From: Kribbella soli
GTDB taxonomy: Bacteria > Actinomycetota > Actinomycetes > Propionibacteriales > Kribbellaceae
NCBI RefSeq assembly: GCF_004331345.1
Contig: NZ_SJJZ01000001.1
Location: 1,984,001 to 2,048,000 of the forward strand
DNA: 64,000 nt
Reading direction: 5' to 3'
Shown here: positions 9,071 through 17,711 of the stretch, in pieces
Layout of the letters: each line of letters starts with the position of its first letter
Position numbering within the stretch: position 1 is the stretch's first letter
Program-made: the position numbers and the translations under genes
The notes under the pieces: model-generated
Database searches by the model: none
The model's input: only the letters and a program-made list of their open reading frames with translations
What the model was told of the DNA's origin: nothing

Positions 9071-9769
9071 GTGGAGATTCATCGGGCGGATGATCGGTTC
9101 CGGACCGCGAGCGAGTGGCTGGAGTCGCGGCACTCGTTCTCGTTCGGGCCGCATTACGACCCGGCGAACGTCGGGTTCGGTTTCCTGCTCGCGCACAACG
9201 ACGAGACAGTTGCCCCTGGCACCGGGTTCGGCACGCATCCGCACCAGGACCTGGAGATCGTCACCTGGGTACTGCGCGGCGCACTGGCTCACCGTGACTC
9301 GCAGGGGAACAGCGGCGAGGTGCACCCGGGACTCGCCCAACGGATGACCGCCGGCTCCGGCATCCAGCACTCGGAGTGGAACGACGGCCCGGATCCGGTG
9401 CACTACGTCCAGATGTGGGTCCGGCCCGATCGCCTCGACCTTCCACCGTCGTACGAGCAGACCGAGCTCGACCTCACCACCGGCGAACTCGTCCCGGTGG
9501 CGTCCGGCCTCGCCAAGCACGCGGCGTCCACCGCCATCCACCTCAACCAGCCTTCCGCCGGTATGTCGGTGGCCCGTTTGGCCCCGGGCGGCACGATCAC
9601 ACTGCCCGCGGCGGCGTACCTGCATCTCTTCGTCGCGACGGGTACGGCGGCCCTCGAGGGCGCGGGCGAGCTCGGTACCGCAGACGCCGTACGGCTGAAC
9701 GGCTCCGACGGCGAACGCCTCACCGCCGGCCCGGACGGCGCCGAGCTGCTGGTCTGGGAGATGTACTAG
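9071..9769 (+). CDS. Pirin family protein
   Basis: Encodes 232 residues from GTG 9071, 6 bp after the DinB gene. The N-terminal cupin is clear: SFSFGPHYDP, then FGTHPHQDLEIVTWVLRGALAHRDSQGN with the pirin metal-binding histidines (about residues 57-75), then GSGIQHSEWND (about 98-108). The second cupin is shorter and less conserved. Pirins bind Fe and some act as quercetin dioxygenases or redox-sensing cofactors; no specific reaction can be assigned. It converges with the mutarotase gene, overlapping it by 4 bp. Confidence 0.88.
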   Translation: MEIHRADDRFRTASEWLESRHSFSFGPHYDPANVGFGFLLAHNDETVAPGTGFGTHPHQDLEIVTWVLRGALAHRDSQGNSGEVHPGLAQRMTAGSGIQHSEWNDGPDPVHYVQMWVRPDRLDLPPSYEQTELDLTTGELVPVASGLAKHAASTAIHLNQPSAGMSVARLAPGGTITLPAAAYLHLFVATGTAALEGAGELGTADAVRLNGSDGERLTAGPDGAELLVWEMY

Positions 9770-10095
9770 TCGGTCTGTTCGCTCATCGTCCAGACGTGGC
9801 GCAGCGACTGGCCGGCCACACCCTCCGGGTTCTCGGCGAAACCCTCGACGAACTGGCTCATGTGTTGCTGCCAGCGCTGGTCGATCGGGTCGGTCCGCAG
9901 GTACGCGACCGCGGCCTCGAAGTCGTCGGTCACCACCAGATGGAAGAGGTCACGGCCGCTGCGCCAGATCGACCAGTCGCTGATCCCGGCGGTGTTCATC
10001 GCGGTGATCAGCTCCGGCCAGACGCGAGCGTGCTCGATCTCGTAGGCCTCTTCGGTACCGGGAATCAGGCGGCTGTGCAGAGCAAGGCGGGTCAC
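9766..10095 (-). CDS. L-rhamnose mutarotase family protein (DUF718)
   Basis: Encodes 109 residues from GTG 10095, giving the usual family length (about 104-110). Hallmarks are LHSRLIPGTEEAYEIEHARVWPEL near the N-terminus, with the Y and H used for anomer interconversion, then WSIWRSGRDLFHLVV and a C-terminal aromatic-rich end. The family interconverts the alpha and beta forms of 6-deoxy sugars and includes L-fucose mutarotases. A link to the fuconate-type pathway at 19-22.8 kb is possible but only an inference, because it is not in that cluster. The in-frame extension upstream to 10275 is not protein-like. Confidence 0.8.
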   Translation of the reverse strand: MTRLALHSRLIPGTEEAYEIEHARVWPELITAMNTAGISDWSIWRSGRDLFHLVVTDDFEAAVAYLRTDPIDQRWQQHMSQFVEGFAENPEGVAGQSLRHVWTMSEQTD

Positions 10096-10325
10096 AAAGG
10101 AGCAGAATACGCCCGGCGGCGCGACTCTGGAACGCGGTTCCAGAATCCGGGTCCGCCGATTCGCGCAGCGTCTCGCTCCCGATTCATCCACCCTCTGGCG
10201 CCAACTCCCGAGCGGGTACGCGCGTCGTACTTGGGTGGGTTGAGTAGTTTCGCCCTCGTGGTGTGGTGGCCACACGCCGAAGACTGTGCCCGGTGTCCAT
10301 CCGTCGTCGTGCGAGAGTTGGGATT

Positions 10326-12227
10326 GTGAAGCGAACCACTGCGATCGTCTGCCTGAGTAGTCTGCTGATCACCGCTGGTTGTTCTGACAGCAAGTCCGGC
10401 GGCGGCGGTAAGTCCGGGAGCGACGAGCAGCAGGCGTCCGGGGCGGTCATCAAGCAGTTCGCCGACGCCTGGGTGAAGGCCTGGGCGCCGAACGGGAAGC
10501 CGGACGCCGCCGGGGCGCTCACCGACAACCCGACGGTCTTCGCCAAGCGGCTCGACGACGTCGACAGCGCGCTGGTCGCGAGCACCGTGACGGTCACCCC
10601 GCAGGGCGAACCGAAGTGCACCGACGGCAGCTGCACCCAGGACCTGGCCGTCGAGGCGCAGTTGCGCGGCATCGGCGCGATGAAATGGACCAGTACGGCG
10701 ACCGCGGCGAAGACCGGCGACGCCTGGAAGGTCAAAGCCGCGGGCGACACGATCTACCCCGGCCTCGGCGACAGCAACTACCTCAAGCGGGTCCGTGCGC
10801 TGCCGGCCCGGGCCTCGATCCTGGACCGCAACGGCGTCGCCCTGACCGCGAACCGGCCGGTCGTGATCGTCGGCGTCGCCGCGGGCACCAAGGCCACGGC
10901 AGCGACGTACGCCGCGTTCACGAAGTACCTCGACGTCGACGGCGCGAAGCTCGCCGTGCGGGCGAAGGCCGCCCCGGCCGGGCAGTTCGTGGACGCGATC
11001 ACGATCCGGGCCGAGGAGTGGGAGGCACTCCGGCCGACGATGAGCAAGCTGCCCGGGGTGCTGACGATGGGCGGCACGCAGTCGCTGCCGCCGACCTCGA
11101 CTTTCGCCCGGTCACTCCTCGGCACCATGAAGACGGCGACCGACGAGACGCTGAAGAACGCCGGCCCGACCGCGTCGGCGCAGGACCAGGTCGGCACGAC
11201 CGGCCTGCAGTACGCGTTCCAGCAGCAGCTCGCCGGTACGCCGGGCGGCACGGTCGCGCTGCGGGACGGCAAGACCAAGCTGACGGTCAAGAACGTCTTC
11301 AGCCAGAAGGGCGTCGCCGGCAAGCCGGTGAAGACCACTCTGGACACGAACATGCAGAAGGCCGCCGAGGCCGCGCTGGCGACCAGCAAGCTGCCGGCGT
11401 CGCTGGTCGCCGTCCAGGCGTCGACCGGTCAGATCCTCGCCGCGGCGAACGGGCCGCAGGTGGCCAGCTACAACCGCGCCTTCCAGGGCCGGTACGCACC
11501 GGGCTCGACCTTCAAGATCGTCACCTCGGCGGCGCTCCTGGGGAGTGGGCTGACCGCCGCGACGCCGCTGCCGTGCACGGACACCATCAACGTGTTCGGC
11601 AAGACGTTCAAGAACTACGACGCGCTGGCGGCGTACGGCAACGGCACGATGCAGCAGGCGTTCAACCAGTCCTGCAACACCGCGTTCATCTCGCAGCACG
11701 CGCGGCTGCCGAAGGACGGGATGACGAAGGCCGCGGCGATGTTCGGGATCGGACGGGACCTGAACCTGTCGATCTCGGCGTACGGCGGCCAGGTGCCGGC
11801 GCCGAAGGACGACGTCGAAGAGGCCGCGTCGATGATCGGCCAGGGAACGGTCACCGCGAGCCCGCTGGCGATCGCGCTGGTCGCGGCGACGGTCGACCAC
11901 GGTACGGCGATGAAGCCGGTGCTCGTACCGGGCAAGGACGCCGCCGGTGCGGCCGCCTCCCCGTTGCCCGCGGCAACTGTCGCGGCGCTGCGGACGTTCA
12001 TGCGCACCACGGTCACCGGCGGAACCGCGAAGGTGCTCGCCGGCAACGGGGCGGTCGCTGCCAAGACAGGTACCGCCGAGGTCGTCGCGAACGGCAAGGT
12101 GACCACCAACGCCTGGATGGCCGGCTACCGCGGTGACGTGGCGTTCGCGGTCATCGTGGAAGGCGGCGAGTCCGGCTCGCACACCGCCGGCCCGCTCCTG
12201 AAGAGCTTCCTCAGCAGCTTCAAATGA
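10326..12227 (+). CDS. Lipoprotein penicillin-binding protein (class B transpeptidase)
   Basis: Encodes 633 residues from GTG 10326. A short signal with lipobox LITAGC puts the lipidated Cys at 19. An NTF2-like N-terminal domain of the MecA_N type (about 38-140) and a PBP dimerisation domain (about 155-290) precede the transpeptidase domain. The active site is complete: S394 in APGSTFK, S449 in QSCNTAF and K580 in KTGTAE. Class B enzymes cross-link peptidoglycan; this domain order is found in the actinobacterial PBP-lipo/PbpA-like group and in intrinsically beta-lactam-tolerant PBPs. It is flanked by its own gaps and seems to be a single-gene unit. Confidence 0.9.
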   Translation: MKRTTAIVCLSSLLITAGCSDSKSGGGGKSGSDEQQASGAVIKQFADAWVKAWAPNGKPDAAGALTDNPTVFAKRLDDVDSALVASTVTVTPQGEPKCTDGSCTQDLAVEAQLRGIGAMKWTSTATAAKTGDAWKVKAAGDTIYPGLGDSNYLKRVRALPARASILDRNGVALTANRPVVIVGVAAGTKATAATYAAFTKYLDVDGAKLAVRAKAAPAGQFVDAITIRAEEWEALRPTMSKLPGVLTMGGTQSLPPTSTFARSLLGTMKTATDETLKNAGPTASAQDQVGTTGLQYAFQQQLAGTPGGTVALRDGKTKLTVKNVFSQKGVAGKPVKTTLDTNMQKAAEAALATSKLPASLVAVQASTGQILAAANGPQVASYNRAFQGRYAPGSTFKIVTSAALLGSGLTAATPLPCTDTINVFGKTFKNYDALAAYGNGTMQQAFNQSCNTAFISQHARLPKDGMTKAAAMFGIGRDLNLSISAYGGQVPAPKDDVEEAASMIGQGTVTASPLAIALVAATVDHGTAMKPVLVPGKDAAGAAASPLPAATVAALRTFMRTTVTGGTAKVLAGNGAVAAKTGTAEVVANGKVTTNAWMAGYRGDVAFAVIVEGGESGSHTAGPLLKSFLSSFK

Positions 12228-12290
12228 GGACTTCCTGAGAGTTCGCTGAAAGCGCGCCGTGGCGGGGAAATCGTCACTTAGGGTTGCCGG

Positions 12291-12626
12291 ATGGAGAGCT
12301 TGGTTTGCCCGAAGTGCCGCGGCGCGATGCGGACGTACGAGCGCAGTGGGATCACCGTCGACCAGTGCGGTGACTGCCGCGGGATCTTCCTCGACCGGGG
12401 CGAGCTGGAGCGGCTCGTCGACGCCGAGGCGCGGTTCAACGCCCCGCAGCAGTCGCAGCCATCGCAGCAGCAGCCTCGGTACGAGGAGAAGCGGTACGAG
12501 GAGAAGAAGCGGTACGACGACGACCGGCGCTATGACAACGACCGGCGCGACGACGACCGGCGGTACGGGAACCAGTACCCGCACAAGAAGAAAAAGAAGT
12601 CGTTCCTCGAAGATCTCTTCGACTAA
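12291..12626 (+). CDS. TFIIB-type zinc-ribbon protein with charged tail
   Basis: Encodes 111 residues. Residues 1-45 are a zinc ribbon with CPKC and CGDC pairs followed by RGIFLDRGELERL, the standard zf-TFIIB (YbaR/TM0) form. The remainder is low-complexity: Gln-rich, then alternating Arg, Tyr and Asp, ending in HKKKKKSFLEDLFD. The tail ending in FLEDLFD is shared by many proteins of this small family. It probably binds nucleic acid or protein partners in the cytoplasm; no specific function is known. It lies 63 bp after the PBP gene. Confidence 0.8.
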   Translation: MESLVCPKCRGAMRTYERSGITVDQCGDCRGIFLDRGELERLVDAEARFNAPQQSQPSQQQPRYEEKRYEEKKRYDDDRRYDNDRRDDDRRYGNQYPHKKKKKSFLEDLFD

Positions 12627-12638
12627 CGGGCTCTTCGA

Positions 12639-13049
12639 CTAACGGGCGATGATCGTGCCCTGGGCGATCGCGCACAGGGTCGACGTACCTGCGTCGTCGA
12701 GCGTCGTGAGCTCACAGGTGCACGTCGCCTGCCGCCTGCTCGCATACGCCACCTTCGCCTCGGCCCGGAGCATCGTGCCCTGGGCCGGGCGGAGGTAACT
12801 GATCGTGAAGCCACCGGTCAGCACGTCCGGGCCGAGCGCCGTACCGCCGGCGAACGTGAGGGCGTTGTCGGCCGCGTAGCTGAGTACGCCGCCGTGCAGG
12901 AAACCGTTCTGCTGCTGGAGATCCGGCCGGATGTCGAGCTCGAGCGTCGCGCCGCCATCGCCGAACGCCGTCACCCGAGCCCCGAGCAGCGCGCTGAACG
13001 GCTGCGCGGCCAACAGCTTCTGAGCCACCTCTAACGTCAGATCCGCCAC
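12639..13049 (-). CDS. PaaI-type hotdog-fold thioesterase
   Basis: Encodes 136 residues from GTG 13049, the usual length for a single hotdog domain. The motif QNGFLHGGVLSYAADNALTFAGG (about 52-75) contains the catalytic HGG and the D that follows in PaaI thioesterases. Members hydrolyse phenylacetyl-CoA or other aryl/acyl-CoAs in the cytoplasm. The longer frame reaching 13415 reads through an intergenic repeat and was not used. The neighbours give no pathway hint. Confidence 0.82.
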   Translation of the reverse strand: MADLTLEVAQKLLAAQPFSALLGARVTAFGDGGATLELDIRPDLQQQNGFLHGGVLSYAADNALTFAGGTALGPDVLTGGFTISYLRPAQGTMLRAEAKVAYASRRQATCTCELTTLDDAGTSTLCAIAQGTIIAR

Positions 13050-13079
13050 CTGCGCACGATAGCCGATCCGGCCTCCGTC

Positions 13080-13157
13080 GAGTCGTGGGTTTGGGCGGTC
13101 AAATGCAGCCTCGATCCACGACTCGCGGTTTCGAGGGGCAACCAACCGCCACGACTC
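13080..13157. repeat. Three-half-site intergenic repeat, copy A
   Basis: GAGTCGTGG at 13080-13088, its complement CCACGACTC at 13116-13124, and CCACGACTC again at 13149-13157. The start-to-start distances are 36 and 33 bp, identical to copy B at 17837-17914. The segments between are also similar, with matching CAGCC, GATCC and CCAACC blocks. It lies in the divergent gap between the thioesterase and GNAT genes. Confidence 0.75.
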
Positions 13158-13236
13158 GGCGTGCCGCCGCACAGGAGGGGATATCCGTCTCTGTGTGTTG
13201 GCGTGTGGGACAGAAGAGCGGGATATCGTCAGCCTC

Positions 13237-13701
13237 GTGACCACGCCGCCGGTGCTGCTGCGCCCGATCACTGACAACGAGTATCCGAGCTGGATGGAGC
13301 GCGCTGCCGCATCGTTCGCGGCCGGCGTCGGACCTGCCCGCGGGCTGACCGAGGACGAGGCGCTCGCACTCGCGTACGAGCAGACCGAGAATCTCCTGCC
13401 CGAGGGCCCGGCCACCGATCAGCAACTGATCTGGATCGCGGTCGGGGACGACGGCGCGGTCGGCAGCCTGTGGATCAGCACCAAGTCGAAGGTGCCGTTC
13501 ATCTACGGCATCGAGGTCGACCATGCCCATCGCGGCAAAGGCTACGGCCGGGCGATCATGCTGGCCGCCGAGGAGGAGTGCCGTCGCCTCGGCCACACCC
13601 AGCTGGACCTGAACGTCTTCGGCGACAACACCACCGCGATCGCCCTGTACGACGCACTCGGCTACACCGTCATCTCGCAGCAGATGCGCAAGGACCTCTG
13701 A
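13237..13701 (+). CDS. GNAT family N-acetyltransferase
   Basis: Encodes 154 residues from GTG 13237, where the conserved VLLRPITDNEY start follows at once. The acetyl-CoA-binding motif A is IYGIEVDHAHRGKGYGRAIML (about residues 88-108, with the RGKGYG pyrophosphate loop), and motif B is LNVFGDNTTAIALYDALGY near the C-terminus. The acetylated substrate is unknown. It is separated from the preceding gene by repeat copy A and from the ABC exporter genes by about 265 bp. Confidence 0.85.
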   Translation: MTTPPVLLRPITDNEYPSWMERAAASFAAGVGPARGLTEDEALALAYEQTENLLPEGPATDQQLIWIAVGDDGAVGSLWISTKSKVPFIYGIEVDHAHRGKGYGRAIMLAAEEECRRLGHTQLDLNVFGDNTTAIALYDALGYTVISQQMRKDL

Positions 13702-13779
13702 AACCGAGTGGACGACGCTTTCCGTCCCGGCATACCGTGGTCGGTGGCAGCCGCACGTCGGAAGGACCCACAGGGAGCG

Positions 13780-13844
13780 ATGTCGACACGTCGTCGAGAT
13801 AAGGGTTGATATCCGTTCAACCCCCGCGGTCGGACCGGACCGCG
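13780..13844 (+). promoter_or_regulatory. Possible leader peptide and hairpin upstream of the ABC exporter
   Basis: A nine-codon open frame (13780-13809, MSTRRRDKG then TGA) has an AGGGAG sequence just upstream. It is followed by a 7-bp hairpin (CGCGGTC 13825-13831 with GACCGCG 13838-13844). Arg-rich leader frames followed by stems can mediate ribosome-dependent attenuation. Here that is only an inference. Confidence 0.25.
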
Positions 13845-13966
13845 TAGCCGGGACGGACCACAGCGTCCGCCTGGCCGATCTCACTTGGCGTGAGCGGCCT
13901 GCGCTCTGCGCGTTTGCGCGTGGACGCTGCCCGGTCCTGACACTCTCTCGAAAGCGGTGCTTTCAC

Positions 13967-14989
13967 GTGACGCCTGTTCACGACCTGCCGCCGGTCATCG
14001 CGGCACACGATCTGACCAAGACCTACACCTTCCACCAGCAGCGCGCCGGCCTCGGTGGCGCGATGAAGGGCCTGGTACGACGCAAGTACGAGACCCGGCT
14101 CGCTGTCGATCGCATCTCGTTCTCCATCAACCGCGGCGAGGTCGTCGGACTGCTCGGCCCGAACGGCGCCGGCAAGACGACCACGCTGAAGATGCTGTCC
14201 GGCCTGCTGTACACCACCTCCGGCGACCTGCAGGTGCTCGACCACACGCCGTCGGACCGCAAGCACGACTACCTGCGCCGGATCGCGCTCGTCATGGGTC
14301 AGAAGACCATGCTGTGGTGGGACGTGCCGGCGATGGAAAGTCTCCTGCTGCACAAGGACATGTACGGCCTGTCCACTGCGGAGTTCGACCGGAACGTCGC
14401 CGAACTCGCCGAGCTGCTCGAGGTCGAGCACCTGCTGAACGTGCAGGTCCGCAAGACCTCGCTCGGTGAACGTATGAAGCTCGAACTGATGGCCGCGCTC
14501 GTCCATGGCCCGGAAATCCTGTTCCTGGACGAGCCGACGATCGGCCTGGACGTGGTCGCGAAGGCGCGGGTCCGCTCGTTCCTCGCCGACGTCAATCGTT
14601 TGCGCGGTACGACGATCCTGATCACCAGCCACGACATGGACGACATCGAGGCGCTCTGCTCGCGGGTGATGATCATCGACCACGGCCGCCTGCAGTTCGA
14701 CGGCGGTCTCGATGATCTCGTCCGTACGGCGCAACCACGCAAGCTCGTGCGCGCGACGTACGCGACACCGGTCGAGGCCGACCGGCTGACCGGGCTGGAG
14801 GGCGTGAGCGCGGTCGAGGTGACCGGACCGACGGTGAAGCTCGAGGCGGATCGGGAGCGCGCCGGATCCGTGATGGAGCAGCTGACCCGGCTCGGGCCAC
14901 TGGTCGACCTCGACGTCGCGGACGCCGACATCGAGGACATCATGCGCGACCTGTTCCTGCGCCGCAGCACGCTCGGGGACGCCTCGTGA
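13967..14989 (+). CDS. ABC transporter ATP-binding protein (COG4586 type)
   Basis: Encodes 340 residues from GTG 13967. Walker A is GPNGAGKTTTLK, the signature is the family-typical degenerate SLGERMKLEL instead of LSGGQ, Walker B is EILFLDEPTIGLD and the H-loop is ITSHDMDD. The insertion of about 20 residues before the first core strand (GLGGAMKGLVRRKYETR) is characteristic of the three-gene ABC-2 exporters in which two related permeases follow. Both permease genes do follow here, coupled by 4-bp overlaps. The cargo of this family is uncertain; drugs or envelope components are likely. Confidence 0.9.
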   Translation: MTPVHDLPPVIAAHDLTKTYTFHQQRAGLGGAMKGLVRRKYETRLAVDRISFSINRGEVVGLLGPNGAGKTTTLKMLSGLLYTTSGDLQVLDHTPSDRKHDYLRRIALVMGQKTMLWWDVPAMESLLLHKDMYGLSTAEFDRNVAELAELLEVEHLLNVQVRKTSLGERMKLELMAALVHGPEILFLDEPTIGLDVVAKARVRSFLADVNRLRGTTILITSHDMDDIEALCSRVMIIDHGRLQFDGGLDDLVRTAQPRKLVRATYATPVEADRLTGLEGVSAVEVTGPTVKLEADRERAGSVMEQLTRLGPLVDLDVADADIEDIMRDLFLRRSTLGDAS

Positions 14990-15798
14990 ACGCATTCGTC
15001 CGCAACCTCCGCGTCGTACGGCGGATGACGGCGGCCGATATCGCGCAGCAGTCCGTGTACCGCGGCGCGTGGATCATCTTCATGCTGGCGAACATCTGCA
15101 TGCCGATCATCTCGCTGCTGATCTGGCGGACGGCGCTGGCGAGCGGCGCCCAGTTGCCGGTCGACGAGCGGTACGTCACGACGTACTTCGTGCTGCTCGG
15201 GTTCGTGACGATGGCGACGTCGTCCTGGATGGCCGGGTTCCTCGCCCAGGACATCCGGATGGGGAAGCTGTCCAGCTGGATGATCCGGCCGGCGTCGTTG
15301 CTGGCCGGATTCGTCGCGAACAACCTGTCGGAGAAGTTCCTCAAGCTGTTCGCGCTCGTGCCGATGATCGGCGTCGTGTGGTGGATCTTCCGCGACTCGA
15401 TGAACATCCCGGCCGGCCCGGGGCGCTGGGCGCTGTTCGCGGTCAGCATCGTGCTCGGCGCGATGCTGGTGTTCACGATCGACATCCTGATCGCGTCGTT
15501 GGCGTTCTGGATGGACGACGTGAGTGCGCTGGTGCAGGCCCGCGTGATCATCGCGAGTGTGCTGTCCGGTGCCGTCGTACCGCTGGCGCTGATGCCGGAG
15601 TGGTCGCGGGGGTTCGTCGACCACCAGCCGTTCCGGTACACGGTGTCGTTCCCGGTCGAGATCGTCGCGGGTCAGCTGACCGGGAGCGAACTCCTTGCAG
15701 GGCTGGGATTCCAGCTCGGGTACGTCGTGGTGTTCGCGGCGATCGCCCGACTTGTCTGGGCCGCGGGGATCCGCGCGTACTCGGCGGTGGGCGCATGA
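14986..15798 (+). CDS. ABC-2 family permease, first subunit
   Basis: Encodes 270 residues, starting at GTG 14986 within the ATPase stop. Six hydrophobic segments are visible, at about residues 22-42, 58-78, 112-135, 143-170, 178-200 and 235-258. A conserved cytoplasmic coupling segment, LAQDIRMGKLSSWMIRPASLL (about 85-105), follows the second segment and is typical of the COG4587 partner of COG4586 ATPases. It forms the membrane channel with the second permease. Confidence 0.85.
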   Translation: MNAFVRNLRVVRRMTAADIAQQSVYRGAWIIFMLANICMPIISLLIWRTALASGAQLPVDERYVTTYFVLLGFVTMATSSWMAGFLAQDIRMGKLSSWMIRPASLLAGFVANNLSEKFLKLFALVPMIGVVWWIFRDSMNIPAGPGRWALFAVSIVLGAMLVFTIDILIASLAFWMDDVSALVQARVIIASVLSGAVVPLALMPEWSRGFVDHQPFRYTVSFPVEIVAGQLTGSELLAGLGFQLGYVVVFAAIARLVWAAGIRAYSAVGA

Positions 15799-16616
15799 GC
15801 ACGCTGGATCGGACCTGGTGGCACAAGCAGTGGCGGCATGCGCGGTTGTGGCGGCGGTTCTTCGCCCAGGCGGTGGTTCGGGAAACTCATTTCCGTGCGC
15901 ATTTCCTGACCACGCTGCTCGTCGGGCTGGTACAGCTCGGGCTGGGGATCGTGCCGACGTTGCTGCTGTTCGGGTTCACGGCTGAAGTGCACGGCTGGTC
16001 GCGGGCGGAGGTGATCGCGCTGGTCGGTGTGTTCCAGATCGTCACCGGGCTGATGGCGACGTTCGTCGCGCCGAACCTGAACCGGATGACGACGTACCTG
16101 ACCGAAGGTGAGCTGGACGGCGTCCTGCTGCGGCCGGTGTCGAGCCAGTTCTACCTGACGCTGCGGTGGATCAACGTCGCGGAGCTCACGAACGTCGCCA
16201 GCGGCATCGCCGTCCTGGTGATCGGGCTGGTGCAGGCCGATCTCAGCCCCGGACCGGGGCAGGTCGTGCAGGCCGTCGTACTCGTCGGCACTGGACTGGT
16301 ACTGCTCACCGCGGTGTGGTCAGCGATGTCGTTCCTCGCGTTCTGGCTGCAGTCGGTGAACCCGATCGGGTTCGTGTTCCTGAACCTGATGGAGGCCGGG
16401 CGGTATCCGCTGGTGTTCTTCCCGGTCGCGGTGCGGACGTTCCTGACGTTCGCGTTCCCGGTGGCATTCGCGACGACGTTCCCGGTGCGGGCGCTGGCCG
16501 GCGATCTCGGCTGGGGAACCGTGGCGCTCGGGGTCGGGCTCGCGGTGGTGGCGATGCTGCTGGTCCGCTTGGTGTGGCGGCGCGGGCTCCTGACGTACTC
16601 CAGTGCATCCAGCTGA
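15795..16616 (+). CDS. ABC-2 family permease, second subunit (DUF990/COG3694 type)
   Basis: Encodes 273 residues from ATG 15795, overlapping the previous stop as ATGA. Six membrane segments are interrupted by TEGELDGVLLRPVSSQFYL (about residues 102-120), the cytoplasmic coupling segment equivalent to that of the first permease. The later VFFPVAVRTFLTFAFPVAFATTFP stretch is typical of this permease family. The three-gene set is complete. The polymerase gene follows 18 bp later in the same direction and could be co-transcribed. Confidence 0.85.
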   Translation: MSTLDRTWWHKQWRHARLWRRFFAQAVVRETHFRAHFLTTLLVGLVQLGLGIVPTLLLFGFTAEVHGWSRAEVIALVGVFQIVTGLMATFVAPNLNRMTTYLTEGELDGVLLRPVSSQFYLTLRWINVAELTNVASGIAVLVIGLVQADLSPGPGQVVQAVVLVGTGLVLLTAVWSAMSFLAFWLQSVNPIGFVFLNLMEAGRYPLVFFPVAVRTFLTFAFPVAFATTFPVRALAGDLGWGTVALGVGLAVVAMLLVRLVWRRGLLTYSSASS

Positions 16617-16634
16617 TGTGGTTACCTGTGAGCT

Positions 16635-17711
16635 ATGAGCTGGTGGCTCCTGCACGCGGACATGGATCAGTTCATCGCGGCCGTCGAGATCCGGCGGCGG
16701 CCTGAGCTTCGTGGACTGCCTGTTGTGGTGGGTGGGTCCGGCGACCCGACCCAACCACGGCAGGTGGTCGCCACCGCGTCCTACGAGGCACGGGAGTACG
16801 GCGTGCATTCCGGGATGCCGGTGCGGGCGGCGTACAAGAAGTGCCCGGACGCCGTTTTCCTCCCGACGGACCCTGCCGCGTACGACGCGGCGTCGGCCGA
16901 GGTGATGGACACGCTGCGGTCCTTCCCGGTCGTCGTCGAGGTCTGGGGCTGGGACGAGTGCTTCGTCGGCGCCGAGACCGACGACCCGGAAGGGCTGGCG
17001 GCTCAGTTGCGGGCCGCCGTCGTGGAGCGGACCGGGCTGACCTGCTGCGTCGGCATCGGCGACAACAAGACCCGCGCCAAACTCGCGACCGGGTTCGCCA
17101 AGCACGAACGCTCGCACGCCGAACCCTTCGAGGGTGCCGGCCCCGCCACCGGGATCTACCGCCTCACCGCGGCCAACTGGCGCGAGGTGATGGACCACCG
17201 CCCGGTCCGCGACCTCTGGGGCATCGGCCCCCGGATGGAACGCAACCTCAACGAGCTCGCCGTCACCACCGTCGCCGAACTGGCCGCCGCCGACCTGGAC
17301 GTGCTGAAGAAACGCTTCGGCCCGAAAATGGGCACCTGGTACGCCGCCTTGGGCCGCGGCCTCGGCGACACCGAGGTCACCGACGTACCCCGCGAACCCG
17401 TCTCCCGCAGCCACGAGGAAACCTTCCCCGAGGACCTCGCCGACCGCGCGGGCGTAGAACGCGAACTCCGCCGCATCGCCCTCGAGGTCACCCGCGAGGT
17501 CGTGGCCGAGGGCCGCACCATCCAACGCGTCTCGGTGAAGGTCCGCTTCATCAACTTCTACACCCCCATCAAAAGCCGCAAACTCAAGTCCCCCACCCAG
17601 GACCCCGAGGTCATCGCCACCACAGCCCTGGCCATCCTCGAAAAGTTCGACCTCAACCGCCCCATCCGCCTCCTCGGCGTCCGCGTCGAATTCGTCCCAA
17701 TCAACGTCTGA
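16635..17711 (+). CDS. dinB2: Y-family DNA polymerase, DinB2-like, with Ile at the steric-gate position
   Basis: Encodes 358 residues. Metal-binding acidic residues are D9 (LLHADMDQF) and D107-E108 (WGWDECF); the thumb HhH segment is LWGIGPRMERNLNELAV (about 195-211) and the little-finger domain occupies about 235-350. The residue normally Phe or Tyr that excludes ribonucleotides is Ile14 (DMDQFIAAVE). Mycobacterial DinB2, which has Leu14 and catalytic D107, is known to use ribonucleotides readily, and the numbering matches. So a translesion enzyme with low sugar discrimination is likely. No clear C-terminal beta-clamp motif is seen. The last 300 bp are notably C-rich but in frame. Confidence 0.88.
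   Translation: MSWWLLHADMDQFIAAVEIRRRPELRGLPVVVGGSGDPTQPRQVVATASYEAREYGVHSGMPVRAAYKKCPDAVFLPTDPAAYDAASAEVMDTLRSFPVVVEVWGWDECFVGAETDDPEGLAAQLRAAVVERTGLTCCVGIGDNKTRAKLATGFAKHERSHAEPFEGAGPATGIYRLTAANWREVMDHRPVRDLWGIGPRMERNLNELAVTTVAELAAADLDVLKKRFGPKMGTWYAALGRGLGDTEVTDVPREPVSRSHEETFPEDLADRAGVERELRRIALEVTREVVAEGRTIQRVSVKVRFINFYTPIKSRKLKSPTQDPEVIATTALAILEKFDLNRPIRLLGVRVEFVPINV

Noticed and set aside
9766..10095. Placing the rhamnose mutarotase in the fuconate-type operon
   Set aside because: It is about 9 kb away, in a different transcript; only a functional link can be suggested.
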